Source: a virus. Taken from it: 39,999 bases of DNA. The position numbers and the translations under genes were made by a program. The stretch spans positions 1 through 39,999 of the IMG/VR virus record IMGVR_UViG_3300009790_000001; one strand, 5' to 3'. Positions 19,204 through 28,921 of the stretch are shown in pieces. Below the pieces are notes generated by a model. That model worked only from the letters and a program-made list of their open reading frames with translations, did no database searches and had not been told where the DNA came from. The first letter of the stretch is position 1, and every line of letters begins with the position of its first letter.

Positions 19204-22200
19204 TTACACTAGGTTTCCGCTTATATCTTTGGTCACTGCGCCAGATAAATCCTCTATTTTTGTTCCGCAGTTTGACGTGGTTAATATATTGCCCTGCACA
19301 ATTAAATTGTCAGAGCCGCTTATTAGTTGAAGGCATGTTCCATCCGCCTGACTCCCATAATGCTTATTATTTGTATAAGATAACCCGTTAGCCAAGATTC
19401 TAACATCCCTCGTAGTTGCAGTGCCTGAATCATTAGCTAGCTGGATAAAGCAATCTGATATTGTTAGCCCCTCTATTGGGTTAGTAGGTGCTAAGTTTAG
19501 CGTAACCGTTGAGGCTTTCCTAAACCTTGTTCCACCAACAAAAGCCAGATTCTTGACGGTTGATGCCGCACCGGTGAAAACGCAATTGAAGGCTGGCTCT
19601 CTGAATTGGCAGTTATTGAAAGTTATATCTTCAAACTGTGAGGCGGTTCCAACTATATTCAGGTTGTGCTCAAAGCATTTATCAAAGTAACAAGAGTCAG
19701 CCCATAGTCCGATAAAGAAATCACCGCTAGCCGCCCCCGGGCTTAATGTCAAACAGTTGTCAACGTTAAACACATGACATCCGTCCATCCATATTCCATC
19801 TGAGCTGTCAAAAAAGAATCCGTTAGCATAACCGCTAAATCCTGATACGCCCCTGGTCTCAATATCAACGTTATTTAAGAAAATAGACGTAGCTTTACCG
19901 CCGTTTACAATTGCATCCGTTGAGTATCCGACTCTCACGGCGTTGCCACCTTTTACAGTTCTAGCGCCGCTAAATACGGTTAAGTTGTCAACATTTACGT
20001 TTGAACAGCCTGATATATTTAATCCTGAGTAAGCCTTCCTTAGCTCAACATTATTAACCTGTACGTCACCAGCATTCACAAAAGCAAGTGAGTAGCCGCT
20101 TGTTGCTGTTTCTATCCTCTCAATCGTCATATCTCTGACTGAGAAATTTATCAATCCGGCGCCAGAATCAAACTCTAAGCAGTTGCCAGAAGTATTTAGA
20201 AAATTAATCCTAGTGCCAAGTTTACCAGCACCTATAAAGTGGAAGTTGCTTAACGATACATTTAATGTTGATGATAAAGCAAACTCCCCAATAGCCATAA
20301 CGTAGTTACTTCTTGTAAATGCGTTTTTGAACGCTGTGTCAGAAGTTTCAGTCAAGCTATTAATCGCGCCAAACCACTTGACGTTAGCCCACCCGTCAAT
20401 AACTATCGCCCAAACACGCCCATTAGCCGCTGTAATATCGCCAGCTTGCGCAACGTAACCCGCCGCCGCCAATTCAAGTGGAGCATCAGCCCTATCAGAG
20501 CAAGTAACGCGTCTACCTGTTAGCGCGGGTGACATGCTGGTTAACTCAGTAAGCGTATAAGACTGTACGGTCTTTTGTAATTCCTCAGTGGTCATTACAT
20601 GATTTTCAGTCTTAGCGCCTGCAACCACGTTACCGATGAATACGCTAAAAGCGCTACTCATGTTTGTGAATGTTGGCCCTACAAGTACCGATGAAGCCGC
20701 ACCAAGCAAAGAATTATCAAGAGCGCTAGCGTATAGCTTGTTGCCATCAACACTGAAAAAGATATAACCATCAACAACATCAATTTTTACTCTGTACTTC
20801 GTTGCATCTGTAATTGTTAAAGTTGCACCTGGCAATGGAACAACCGGAGCCGCACCAAAACCGCCTTGATTGTAAGTGGCTCTTAGTTGCGTTGCACCGC
20901 CTACCGTCTGAATAATGCCCACGCTATAACCTGCACCACCTGCTGCATTAATAGAGGCAATCGTTACCTGTTGTGTCGTGCCTGTGGCAACGTCCACGCT
21001 AGGCATGTAGAAGTCAAACTCTAAAACAGGTGTTGCACCTACCGCTGCATTTTGGCGAATATAAGGCGCTGTGTTATCGGCTAACACATCAAACTGCACC
21101 GCGTCACCACTGCCCCACGGAGCGCTAACAACAGTCGGCGTACCTGTACCCAGTTGAGTCCATGCGCCTAAACCGCCGCTAAAATCTTCATCAATTAACG
21201 GGTCGTCTTCGGTGTAAACCACATCGCGAGTTGCAAATGATTGGTCGTACTTGCTGTATAAAGCAGGCTGATTGTTTTCGTTATCAATCAGTTTATTTCG
21301 CTGCAACACTTCTTCTGGATTGTAGAAGTTACCCGCGCCACCATTCATCCATTCAGCCCATATATTCGCAAACACTTTGCGCGTTTCTGGTGTGCTAGGG
21401 TGAACATCATCAGGTAGGTAGGTTACATGGTCGCGATAAGTTAGGCGTAAAGCGTTAGCGACATCAAAGAATGATAACTCCCACTTGTCCGCAATTGCTT
21501 TAATGGAGCGGTTAACCGACCAAATAGCATGGTCGCGGTCTACGTCATTGGTGAAGTAGCTAGGCGCACCGCAAAGAATAATTTTGCCCTCTGCGTTGCC
21601 GTAGCGAATAAACATGTTTTTGGTGTAAGCGATAAGGAAATCAAACGCACCATCCACGGTGTTACGGTCAACGAATTTAAATTCACCGCTTGTGAATGTG
21701 CCAGCCATGCCGCTTGAATCGATAGCAACCGTTACCTGTGAGCCGCTAATACCTGTGATACGCCCGGCTGCATAATCTAATTCACCGATACCCTCAACAC
21801 GCACATAACAACCATCTCCCTCAAACAAGCCGCCTACGTCATCAAGTGTGAATGTAGTGCTAGTGCCTTTAACAACTGCATTAATCGTCTTGTCGTTTGC
21901 TGTGTAGCCTGCAATGTTTTTGCGGTCATTGTGGTTATGGTCTAACACCACGCAATCAATCGCACCGCTTTCAAATTGGCGCTTAATGCGGTACTCAGTG
22001 GTCATCTGCGAGGCTTTAGTGACAATATCAAAACTATCGTCGTAAGCGCTTGATGAGCCGTATGTTGCCAATCCTGCTAACCTGTCAGCCTCGGTCATTG
22101 ACAAGGCGCGAACAGTGCCAGAGTCGAACGCATCACCATTAATATCATAAAACGCATGGGAACCAGACCATGCCCAGTTTTGAACTGTGAAGTTTAGTTT

Positions 22201-23361
22201 TTCTGCTAGTCGCTCAGGATAACCGTCAACACCCACCGCCTGATGTGGAATAGACGTGCCAAGCCACAATACGTTTAAGCCAGTCCAGTCAACGATAGGC
22301 GATTTGCTTTCGCTAAGTTGCACCTCAGATTCAAGGAAAGGCGCAAACGTCTGTACGTTGGTCTCACCATTAAGGCTGTTAGTTACGACTAGTTTACCGT
22401 TGAATACCTTTGATTGCAGAATCTCACGACCTGCGCCGTTGTCAGTGCTAAGGCTAGTGCATGGCCATGTTTTACCTTCTAAATCTAGGTAATCGGCTTT
22501 CGTGTCGTATGCGCGGAAAACTAAACCGTTGTCTGCGCCTTCATCGCCGCCGATAGATGAGATATACACCGTACCGCTGTGCTGTAATGACCACACCGCA
22601 CCCAATGCATCAGTACATTGCAGGTCTAAACGCTCACTTGGTAGCTTTGAAGCGGGTCCAGTTGTCGCTTGTTTAACCCAGTATGAATACTTGCCACCCG
22701 TAGCCGCGCTAAATGATTTAACATGCGCCTTTGTGCCTACCGCGTAGTTAACTTTATTCAGTGACAGGCCGCCGCTTAAATATTCAAACTCTGCCAACGT
22801 GGTTAGTTTGCGCCAATTATTAGACGTAGCGGGGCTATTACCTTGATTGGCGGTAATCGTAGAGATATACAGTTGCCCACCAAACTTAACCGCATCATCA
22901 ATCTGATATGAATTGTTAGCGTTGTAGGTGTAAATGAAATCTATCTTTTCCCAATACTCAGACGATGGGCTTGGGGTGTTGCCAGCGTTACCGTTTTGAA
23001 TAGAGCGGTAGTATAAACCATCAGCCGTTTTTACTACGTCATTCAGTGAATAGGTAGCATCTGACACATAAAGGGGCGGTAAGCCAGATAAATCTTCGGG
23101 GCCAACATCGTCAATGTCAAAAATCTGTGTACCTGTTGCGTTTTGCAGCACGACACGCGCCAAACCAGAATAAAAGATATTACTCACTGAGCCGTTAGCA
23201 TTAAGCGTTACCGGATTGGTCGCTGGTATTGTCTGGTCAATGTCAGTAAATACCGTTTTTAAATCGTTAGTTCCTGCATCGTAGAAAAACAACTTGCCAC
23301 CCGCTAAAGGCTTGCCCGCTGCGTCGAAGTATTGCAAATATGGTGTTTGGTATCGTGACAT
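19204..23361 (-). CDS. Tailspike: head-binding domain, SGNH esterase, LamG-like and beta-helix domains (1385 aa)
   Basis: Residues 1-95 (SRYQTPYLQYFDAAGKPLAG, FFYDAGT...) match the podoviral tailspike attachment domain. Two similar aromatic modules follow (about 98-187; DADGLYYRS-like and GGQLYISTITANQGNSP), resembling carbohydrate-binding ChiC-type units. At about 360-665 lies an SGNH hydrolase: VLWLGTS with the nucleophile Ser near 369, and DDVHPS with Asp/His near 650. A LamG-like beta-sandwich covers about 720-920. From about 990 to the end is a right-handed beta-helix of pectate-lyase/tailspike type. It probably deacetylates and cleaves host surface polysaccharide. P22 tailspike has 667 residues, so this is a double-sized, multi-enzyme spike. 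Confidence 0.85.
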   Translation of the reverse strand: MSRYQTPYLQYFDAAGKPLAGGKLFFYDAGTNDLKTVFTDIDQTIPATNPVTLNANGSVSNIFYSGLARVVLQNATGTQIFDIDDVGPEDLSGLPPLYVSDATYSLNDVVKTADGLYYRSIQNGNAGNTPSPSSEYWEKIDFIYTYNANNSYQIDDAVKFGGQLYISTITANQGNSPATSNNWRKLTTLAEFEYLSGGLSLNKVNYAVGTKAHVKSFSAATGGKYSYWVKQATTGPASKLPSERLDLQCTDALGAVWSLQHSGTVYISSIGGDEGADNGLVFRAYDTKADYLDLEGKTWPCTSLSTDNGAGREILQSKVFNGKLVVTNSLNGETNVQTFAPFLESEVQLSESKSPIVDWTGLNVLWLGTSIPHQAVGVDGYPERLAEKLNFTVQNWAWSGSHAFYDINGDAFDSGTVRALSMTEADRLAGLATYGSSSAYDDSFDIVTKASQMTTEYRIKRQFESGAIDCVVLDHNHNDRKNIAGYTANDKTINAVVKGTSTTFTLDDVGGLFEGDGCYVRVEGIGELDYAAGRITGISGSQVTVAIDSSGMAGTFTSGEFKFVDRNTVDGAFDFLIAYTKNMFIRYGNAEGKIILCGAPSYFTNDVDRDHAIWSVNRSIKAIADKWELSFFDVANALRLTYRDHVTYLPDDVHPSTPETRKVFANIWAEWMNGGAGNFYNPEEVLQRNKLIDNENNQPALYSKYDQSFATRDVVYTEDDPLIDEDFSGGLGAWTQLGTGTPTVVSAPWGSGDAVQFDVLADNTAPYIRQNAAVGATPVLEFDFYMPSVDVATGTTQQVTIASINAAGGAGYSVGIIQTVGGATQLRATYNQGGFGAAPVVPLPGATLTITDATKYRVKIDVVDGYIFFSVDGNKLYASALDNSLLGAASSVLVGPTFTNMSSAFSVFIGNVVAGAKTENHVMTTEELQKTVQSYTLTELTSMSPALTGRRVTCSDRADAPLELAAAGYVAQAGDITAANGRVWAIVIDGWANVKWFGAINSLTETSDTAFKNAFTRSNYVMAIGEFALSSTLNVSLSNFHFIGAGKLGTRINFLNTSGNCLEFDSGAGLINFSVRDMTIERIETATSGYSLAFVNAGDVQVNNVELRKAYSGLNISGCSNVNVDNLTVFSGARTVKGGNAVRVGYSTDAIVNGGKATSIFLNNVDIETRGVSGFSGYANGFFFDSSDGIWMDGCHVFNVDNCLTLSPGAASGDFFIGLWADSCYFDKCFEHNLNIVGTASQFEDITFNNCQFREPAFNCVFTGAASTVKNLAFVGGTRFRKASTVTLNLAPTNPIEGLTISDCFIQLANDSGTATTRDVRILANGLSYTNNKHYGSQADGTCLQLISGSDNLIVQGNILTTSNCGTKIEDLSGAVTKDISGNLV

Positions 23362-23363
23362 TA

Positions 23364-25373
23364 TTACTGTCCTTCCTCGTTACCTTGTTGAAGTGCCGCT
23401 GATGTAGCCGCCAATCCTGCCGCCCCTGCCGCTTCATTTAGTCTAGGCATTGGTTTAATAATTACGTCAGGCGATGACTTAATTGCTAGTCTACCATTTA
23501 CGTCTGTAATGTCGCTAATAAAAGCGCCTGCAAGCGGCACTGTACGCACATATTCTTCAAGCTTACTAATTGCCTGTGCCGATGGACCTCTACCTTGCGC
23601 CGTACCTCTGACGGGTTCACGCAATGCAGTAACTTGTTTAAGGTCACGAAGAAACTTTAATTCCTCTGGCGTAAAAATCTCTTTGAGTTTTGGCGTACCG
23701 ATTTTGTCTAGCGCCCTTTCCAAACCTGCTCGGCTTATAGCCTGATTACCTTGATTATCAACTGGACCTGTAAAAGCATCATCTTTAATGCGCTGCAAAA
23801 CCTCAGCGCGGTAGTCATTCCACGCCTTAGCACCTTCACCATCGCCGATAGTAAAATCACGAAGTTGCGCAATATCCTCAGCCCGCCATTTCTTTTTAAA
23901 AGCGGTGTCAGGCACAAGACTGTCAGCATCAATTTTATTTTCGATAACATCACGAACAATATTCTGCTTTCTCGCGTCAAACTTGCTTACCTTGGCGCGA
24001 CGCATCTGCTTTTCAAATTCAGCCTTTGCACTCCTGGCTTGTGCGTAAATATCGCCGCCAGCATTGCGCAATACATCCTCATCTAGCGCATCTTTTAATT
24101 CGCGAATCTTCATGCGCCCAAAGTCATTAGTGGAGTTGTAAAACTGGTTTACTGTCTTGCGTATATCCTCAGCCGTTGAAACATCAATAACACCTTGACG
24201 CTTAAAGCCTTTACTAATAACGCCGCGCTGTTGCAAGTCACCGCGAATAGCTTTAATTAAGCCGCCCGTTAATTCGTTTTGTGGCGCTGCATTTCTCAGC
24301 GTTTCAACAAAGTTATTAAGCTTAACGTTTTGCGTATCTGGCGCAGCCTCTCTTGCCGCTTGGTATAACTTACCAATTTCTTCATCGCGCAACGTTTGAC
24401 GGTTGATAATGGTATCAACTACGCTATTACCCTCTTGCGCAACTTGACCGCCTGTGCCTGCGCCGTAATCATCAAATAACTTGGCAATCTGCCCCTCTTG
24501 GGCTTCTAATGCGTCGCGAATACGGCCAGAAGTTTTTGCCGCCTCTTGCTGAGTTTGGAAGTCTGCTGCGTTGCGTGTTATCTGTGCGCGTGTAGGCTCT
24601 AAGCCCATTTCTCTAAACTTAACCGCTCTTAGCGCTTGGATTGGGTCTGCATTTTCTGGCAGAGCTTCAAGCATAGCAATTGCGTCATCGCTAAAGTCTT
24701 CTGGGCCCAAACCCATATCACGCATTGCCGCTTCCATACCTTCACGGCTTAACACCATCTGTGGAGATTTGTTAACTAACCTACGGTAAATTTTACTGAT
24801 ACCGCGACCAACGCTAGGCAAGACAGCTTCCATAGTACCAGCAACAGTGCCGCCCACACCTGCACCAGCAAGCGTTTGCCCCAAGTTTTCACCTTTACCA
24901 TATTGAGATGCCGCCCCTTCAATTGCGCCAACGCCTGCCGCGCCTGCTATTCTACCACCTGCCGTCTTCAAAGCGCCCGCACCAAAACCAGCAGGTAAGA
25001 ATGGTAATGTTTCGCCTACCACCTCACCAACCGCAGTTGATACTGGATGCTCTTCTCCCAAGTCAGCCATAGCGCGTTTAACGGTTTCGTCTTCCATTTC
25101 AATGCCTGGAATGTCCAAGCCTGTCAATCGCTCAAAAGCTGAACCCACCGTATTTAATCCGCGTCCTACTGAGATTATACCAGCCTCTAACGGATTCGTT
25201 TCACTAGCCAATTGCTGTGTAGCCGTTTTTGTGTCTGCAAAATCAGTAGGCGCAGGCGCGAAGTCTTGTTCTGTTGCCATTCCAGACGCAATGGCTTTAG
25301 CTTGAATTTCTTCTTTGGTCGTGCCTTCCGGTACGCCTCTAATTACTTTGCCGTTTGGTAATTTAACATCCAT
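23364..25373 (-). CDS. Ejection (internal virion) protein, gp16-like position (669 aa)
   Basis: The N-terminus MDVKLPNGKVIRGVPEGTTK matches the short LPDG...I-GVP-GTT-E module seen at the front of phage ejection proteins. A Gly/Ala-rich hydrophobic segment at about 115-190 (VGETLPFLPAGFGAGALKTA) could insert in membranes. The remainder is long helical and charged. By position (third ejection gene, before the tailspike) it corresponds to P22 gp16, which helps DNA across the inner membrane; sequence identity to gp16 is not claimed. A muramidase motif is not seen. Confidence 0.75.
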   Translation of the reverse strand: MDVKLPNGKVIRGVPEGTTKEEIQAKAIASGMATEQDFAPAPTDFADTKTATQQLASETNPLEAGIISVGRGLNTVGSAFERLTGLDIPGIEMEDETVKRAMADLGEEHPVSTAVGEVVGETLPFLPAGFGAGALKTAGGRIAGAAGVGAIEGAASQYGKGENLGQTLAGAGVGGTVAGTMEAVLPSVGRGISKIYRRLVNKSPQMVLSREGMEAAMRDMGLGPEDFSDDAIAMLEALPENADPIQALRAVKFREMGLEPTRAQITRNAADFQTQQEAAKTSGRIRDALEAQEGQIAKLFDDYGAGTGGQVAQEGNSVVDTIINRQTLRDEEIGKLYQAAREAAPDTQNVKLNNFVETLRNAAPQNELTGGLIKAIRGDLQQRGVISKGFKRQGVIDVSTAEDIRKTVNQFYNSTNDFGRMKIRELKDALDEDVLRNAGGDIYAQARSAKAEFEKQMRRAKVSKFDARKQNIVRDVIENKIDADSLVPDTAFKKKWRAEDIAQLRDFTIGDGEGAKAWNDYRAEVLQRIKDDAFTGPVDNQGNQAISRAGLERALDKIGTPKLKEIFTPEELKFLRDLKQVTALREPVRGTAQGRGPSAQAISKLEEYVRTVPLAGAFISDITDVNGRLAIKSSPDVIIKPMPRLNEAAGAAGLAATSAALQQGNEEGQ

Positions 25374-26458
25374 TATAGGTCTGCCCAGTTAACTTCGCCT
25401 GATGATTGTGGCGCTGCCTGCCTTTGAGGTGCAACGCTACCCTCTATCTTATCAGCTATTTCAGTTAATCGCTTTTTCACCGCTGATTCACTACCCTTGA
25501 TACCACTATCAGTAATGTTTAAACCAGAGGCAACGCGAGTAAGGAACGCAATATCCCTATCTGTCAAAACGCCGGACATTAATTTTAAGTTATCAACAGT
25601 GAGTAGACTTTCTAGCCTTTGCGCCTTGTTTATAACATCTTGCGTTGACTCTCTGACGGTTGGTAGCCATGTGTCAACAGTGCCTACCGCTTGGTTTAGG
25701 TTAGGGTCATTCGCTAACTCTCTAGCAATTACCGCCGCTTCGTTAGCCATATCGATAGATGCTTGACGCTTCTCCTCTTCGCTCTCTGCCGCTAAAACTT
25801 TTAGTTGCGCCTCGTTTTCTGCTTTCTTAATGTCTGCGGTCTTTTTGGCTAATTCAGCCTGCTCTTTCTTGCTTTGCGGTATTGGGTACTTCCTTACTAC
25901 TTGACCTGTTGCAGAATCGATAATAGCAAGCTCATCACCCATTCTTTCTCGCACATACCGACCTGTTTTTGGCTCTGATTTAGGTTGAAACGCATTAACC
26001 GTTTCATCTAACTGAGATATAGCCGCTTGCGGGTCTTGGTCGTATTGCTGCGCCCATGACAGGATTTCATTATCAAACCCTGTGCCTTGGTACTTTTGCA
26101 ACATTGTTCCCAAAGTCTGCCCAAGCATAGGCGAACCGCTTTTAGCAAGGCTTTGCACAATGCTCAAGTCATCACCAAGCGCTTTCATGTCTGGTAACGC
26201 TGGCTGCTGACTTTGCTGAAACTGCTGAACCTGAGACGCTCTTGCAGGGTCAATCGCGGCTAGTTGCTGCAAAGCTTTAGGGTCTCCAGATAAAGCCGCC
26301 TGTGAAAGCGACTGAATCTGTTGCACCTGTTGCGCTTGTTGCTGCATTTGGTTTTTACGCATGTCAAGCGCTTGTTGCTGCGCCTGTCCTGCGTTGTATT
26401 GATTTAACCCTCTATAATAAGCACCTAAATCAACTGTATCGACGTTAAAGTTGAACAT
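25373..26458 (-). CDS. Ejection protein, gp20-like position (361 aa)
   Basis: Begins MFNFNVDTVDLGAYYRGLNQ, then a Gln/Ala-rich helical region (QAQQQALDMRKNQMQQQAQQ) and long coiled-coil segments (about 190-245) to a C-terminal NWADL. Gln-rich, helical, no enzymatic motif: typical for podoviral DNA-transfer proteins carried in the head. It overlaps both neighbours by start/stop sharing, making the three ejection genes one unit. Confidence 0.7.
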   Translation of the reverse strand: MFNFNVDTVDLGAYYRGLNQYNAGQAQQQALDMRKNQMQQQAQQVQQIQSLSQAALSGDPKALQQLAAIDPARASQVQQFQQSQQPALPDMKALGDDLSIVQSLAKSGSPMLGQTLGTMLQKYQGTGFDNEILSWAQQYDQDPQAAISQLDETVNAFQPKSEPKTGRYVRERMGDELAIIDSATGQVVRKYPIPQSKKEQAELAKKTADIKKAENEAQLKVLAAESEEEKRQASIDMANEAAVIARELANDPNLNQAVGTVDTWLPTVRESTQDVINKAQRLESLLTVDNLKLMSGVLTDRDIAFLTRVASGLNITDSGIKGSESAVKKRLTEIADKIEGSVAPQRQAAPQSSGEVNWADL

Positions 26459-27695
26459 TTAACACCTCGCCATAGTTAACCGCGTCAAAGCCGTTATCCT
26501 GCCTAATTACCGCGCTAGGCATTACCGCCTTAACTTCATCAGCAATTACGCCGTATGCCTCACCTGCTAATCCTAATAAGCCATTCCATGTCCATTTATA
26601 CCAGTTTAGACCATTAGGTAATTCACCGACTTTCTCAATGTCCTTTTTGAGCCTGCGGTCTGAGAATCCTAGTAAGTTAGCAAATCCGCCAGCCTGACCA
26701 CCTGCGCCCATTAATCCGCTAAGTAGATTACCAATCGCACTAGCCTGCCCTGTTGTTCCTGCTGCGTTAGATGCGCCAATCTGAGACTGCAATCCTGCAA
26801 GTTGCGAGCCTTGACCTGTTGCTAAGTTGGCAAGGATTGATGCCAGATTCATCTGGTTTCCGCCCAGTGAGCTACCAGTCTGTGACATTAGGTTTGCAAT
26901 AGCCGAAGCGTTGCCGCCTAGAATATCTGAAAGCGTTGTGCCTTGCTGGTTTTGCAGGTTAGCCAATCCGGATGTTGTATTGCCGACATTGCTCGATAGT
27001 TGCTGCCCTACGCCTAAACGGGTATTAGCTAGATTCTGACCTGTACCATATTGATAGCCTGCGCCTTGTGACATTAGGTTTGCGCCTTGGCCAGCCAAAG
27101 CAGACATAATATTTGCCTGATTGCCTGCCGCGCTCATGCCTTGCCCTGATAGCGTGTTTAATTGGCTAATCTGGTTGTTTAGGTCTTGACTTGCTAATCC
27201 TTGGTTAAACTGTGATAGCTCTTTTAATAAGTTACCGCCTACGTTTTGACCTGTTGCCGCTGCTGCATTAACCGTTTGCTGCGTACCTTGGTCACGCAAA
27301 AACTGTGTCGCTGGAGACTCTTGGAAATTCTGAAACGCTTGCGCCTGTGCTTGTGGCCCTAATGCGCCACTGTAAGCCGCTTGCAATTGGTTGGCTTGGT
27401 TGCCTGTGCCAGCGTACTGATTAAATAAGCCCGATGCCTCATTACCTACACCCGCCAACATTCTAATGGCGTTTGATAGCGTACCCTGCGCCTGCCCTAA
27501 ACCTTGTTGCGCTGCGCTCTCATAGCCTGATAAGCCGTATTGTTGCGTTGGCTGTTGAGTTGGCAATGCGCCCGCTGCTGCCATTTGTGTACTAGGCATT
27601 GCAGTAGGCTGAATATCAGAGCGAACCGGAGCCATGCCGTTAGTAACAGGTAATGTGCTTACCATGCCAAATTTTGGGTTGGTTAGTGCTACCAT
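26445..27695 (-). CDS. Ejection protein with C-terminal S74-like chaperone domain (416 aa)
   Basis: Residues 1-340 are low-complexity, Gln/Asn/Gly/Ala-rich repeats (for example LSGQGMSAAGNQANIMSALA). Residues about 345-416 (SDRRLKKDIEKVGELPNGLN through GVIADEVKAVMPSAV to GFDAVNYGEV) match the intramolecular chaperone (peptidase S74) motif that usually ends tail fibres and cuts itself off after trimerisation. Here it ends an apparent ejection protein, so it may aid oligomerisation or be a maturation cleavage site. The gene lies between two other ejection genes. Confidence 0.75.
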   Translation of the reverse strand: MVALTNPKFGMVSTLPVTNGMAPVRSDIQPTAMPSTQMAAAGALPTQQPTQQYGLSGYESAAQQGLGQAQGTLSNAIRMLAGVGNEASGLFNQYAGTGNQANQLQAAYSGALGPQAQAQAFQNFQESPATQFLRDQGTQQTVNAAAATGQNVGGNLLKELSQFNQGLASQDLNNQISQLNTLSGQGMSAAGNQANIMSALAGQGANLMSQGAGYQYGTGQNLANTRLGVGQQLSSNVGNTTSGLANLQNQQGTTLSDILGGNASAIANLMSQTGSSLGGNQMNLASILANLATGQGSQLAGLQSQIGASNAAGTTGQASAIGNLLSGLMGAGGQAGGFANLLGFSDRRLKKDIEKVGELPNGLNWYKWTWNGLLGLAGEAYGVIADEVKAVMPSAVIRQDNGFDAVNYGEVLNVQL

Positions 27696-28207
27696 TATTT
27701 AGCCCTCATAAGTTGCGCAACTTGCACCATCTTGTTGAACGGGCTACCGCCTCCACCTAAAGCATTCATAATAGCCTGTGTGTCTACTTGCTGCTGTGGC
27801 TGTGTCGTTGCTTGTTGTTCTTGCTGCACCATACCAAATTGCGGCATAGAGTAGTTAAACTGTGGCAAAGCTTGTTGTTGAGCCTGTAAGCCTGAATAAT
27901 CGATTGCATTACCTAGCAAGGCGTTTTGCATCTGTGGCAATCCAGCAAGTAAAGCTTGTTGCGCATTAACGTTGCCTTGTTGCGCTAACTGCATTTGCTG
28001 TGGAGCGGTTTGGTTAAACACATCCATTGCGCCCGTAGAGCCTGCAAGGATATTCTCTTGCGCCATAGGGAAGAGGTTCATTACATCACCACGCGCTTGC
28101 TCTATACCCTCGCGTGTGATTGCTTGCGCCTCTTCTAGCGCCCTTGTTTGCTGCTTGGCAGCATCTTTTGCAGCACCGCCAAATACATTATCAGATACCC
28201 AGCTCAT
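27695..28207 (-). CDS. Ejection protein, gp7-like position (170 aa)
   Basis: Helical N-terminus (MSWVSDNVFGGAAKDAAKQQ) then Gln/Met-rich segments (QQALPQFNYSMPQFGMVQQE) and the C-terminal FNKMVQVAQLMRAK. Composition and place match the smallest podoviral DNA-ejection protein (P22 gp7, 229 aa). Start overlaps the preceding gene by 17 bases; stop overlaps the next ATG as TAATG. Confidence 0.65.
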   Translation of the reverse strand: MSWVSDNVFGGAAKDAAKQQTRALEEAQAITREGIEQARGDVMNLFPMAQENILAGSTGAMDVFNQTAPQQMQLAQQGNVNAQQALLAGLPQMQNALLGNAIDYSGLQAQQQALPQFNYSMPQFGMVQQEQQATTQPQQQVDTQAIMNALGGGGSPFNKMVQVAQLMRAK

Positions 28208-28676
28208 TTTTTACCTCGTCGCGTGTTATGCCTAAGTGCCATTTGTCAAATATTTCACCGCCTTTGCGATAGCTTTGACGGTTTACGCCTTCAATCTGCA
28301 AGCCAACGGCTAAGCAAAAATCTTTTACGTTTGGATATTTAAAGGGCACTTGCGCAGTAAGTTTTTGGAAACGGTCGGGCGCATGGTCGTGAAACCACTT
28401 TAATATCGCTCTCCCGCTTGCCAAGGCGTGTTTCTTGCGATGTTCTGGCAGTATCTGAGCGTGTATATCTAGCTCACAACTGTTAACAACGCGAAAGGCA
28501 TAGAAACCAATTAGCCCGCCATCCACATAAACGCCCATATAAATTTCACGTTCAAGGTCTGGCAGAAACGATTCGGGCTGTTGGTTATCTTCTGCGATTG
28601 TAGCCCATATCTCAGGTCGCGTAAATACAGAGCGGATTTCAACAGGGTCAAAACTTCTTTCTATACTAATATCCAT
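28191..28676 (-). CDS. GNAT-like acyltransferase-fold protein of virion modules (161 aa)
   Basis: YMGVYVDGGLIGFYAFRVVN followed by ELDIHAQILPEHRKKHALAS has the beta4-beta5 and pyrophosphate-loop layout of GNAT folds. A similar DUF2824-type protein lies in the assembly region of several P22-like phages. It may modify a virion protein or be structural; the acetyl-CoA loop (Q/R-x-x-G-x-G/A) is not intact (EHRKKHA), so catalytic activity is uncertain. Overlaps neighbours on both sides. Confidence 0.65.
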   Translation of the reverse strand: MDISIERSFDPVEIRSVFTRPEIWATIAEDNQQPESFLPDLEREIYMGVYVDGGLIGFYAFRVVNSCELDIHAQILPEHRKKHALASGRAILKWFHDHAPDRFQKLTAQVPFKYPNVKDFCLAVGLQIEGVNRQSYRKGGEIFDKWHLGITRDEVKNELGI

Positions 28677-28921
28677 CCTAGTGCTCTATCGCCCCCTATT
28701 GATTGCTGTTGTTTGACGTACAAGACATTGCCCGTCGTGCCTGTGCTATCCATGTATAAAGCGCCTTGGTCAGCCTCAACAACTGATTCCGGAGTTCCTT
28801 CACCGATAACCATGGCGCGATTGGTTAATACACCAAAGTAACTACGCGCCTCTTGCGTTAACACGCCGCGACTGTCAACAATCGGGCGTGTAACGGGTAA
28901 GCCTGTGATTTTAGTTGCCAA
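28661..28921 (-). CDS. Small virion-type protein (86 aa)
   Basis: A TTG start at 28921 (MATKITGLPVTRPIVDSRG) follows GGGAGG at normal spacing and overlaps the gp10-like stop; a longer reading from 28966 lies in the neighbour. The C-terminal half, ESVVEADQGALYMDSTGTTG then VLYVKQQ...GW, matches a short beta motif common on phage tail proteins (V-EA-G-LY-...-G-LYVK...GW). It sits where P22 keeps tail-needle genes but is far shorter than gp26. Possibly a tail-tip or needle substitute. Confidence 0.6.
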   Translation of the reverse strand: MATKITGLPVTRPIVDSRGVLTQEARSYFGVLTNRAMVIGEGTPESVVEADQGALYMDSTGTTGNVLYVKQQQSIGGDRALGWILV

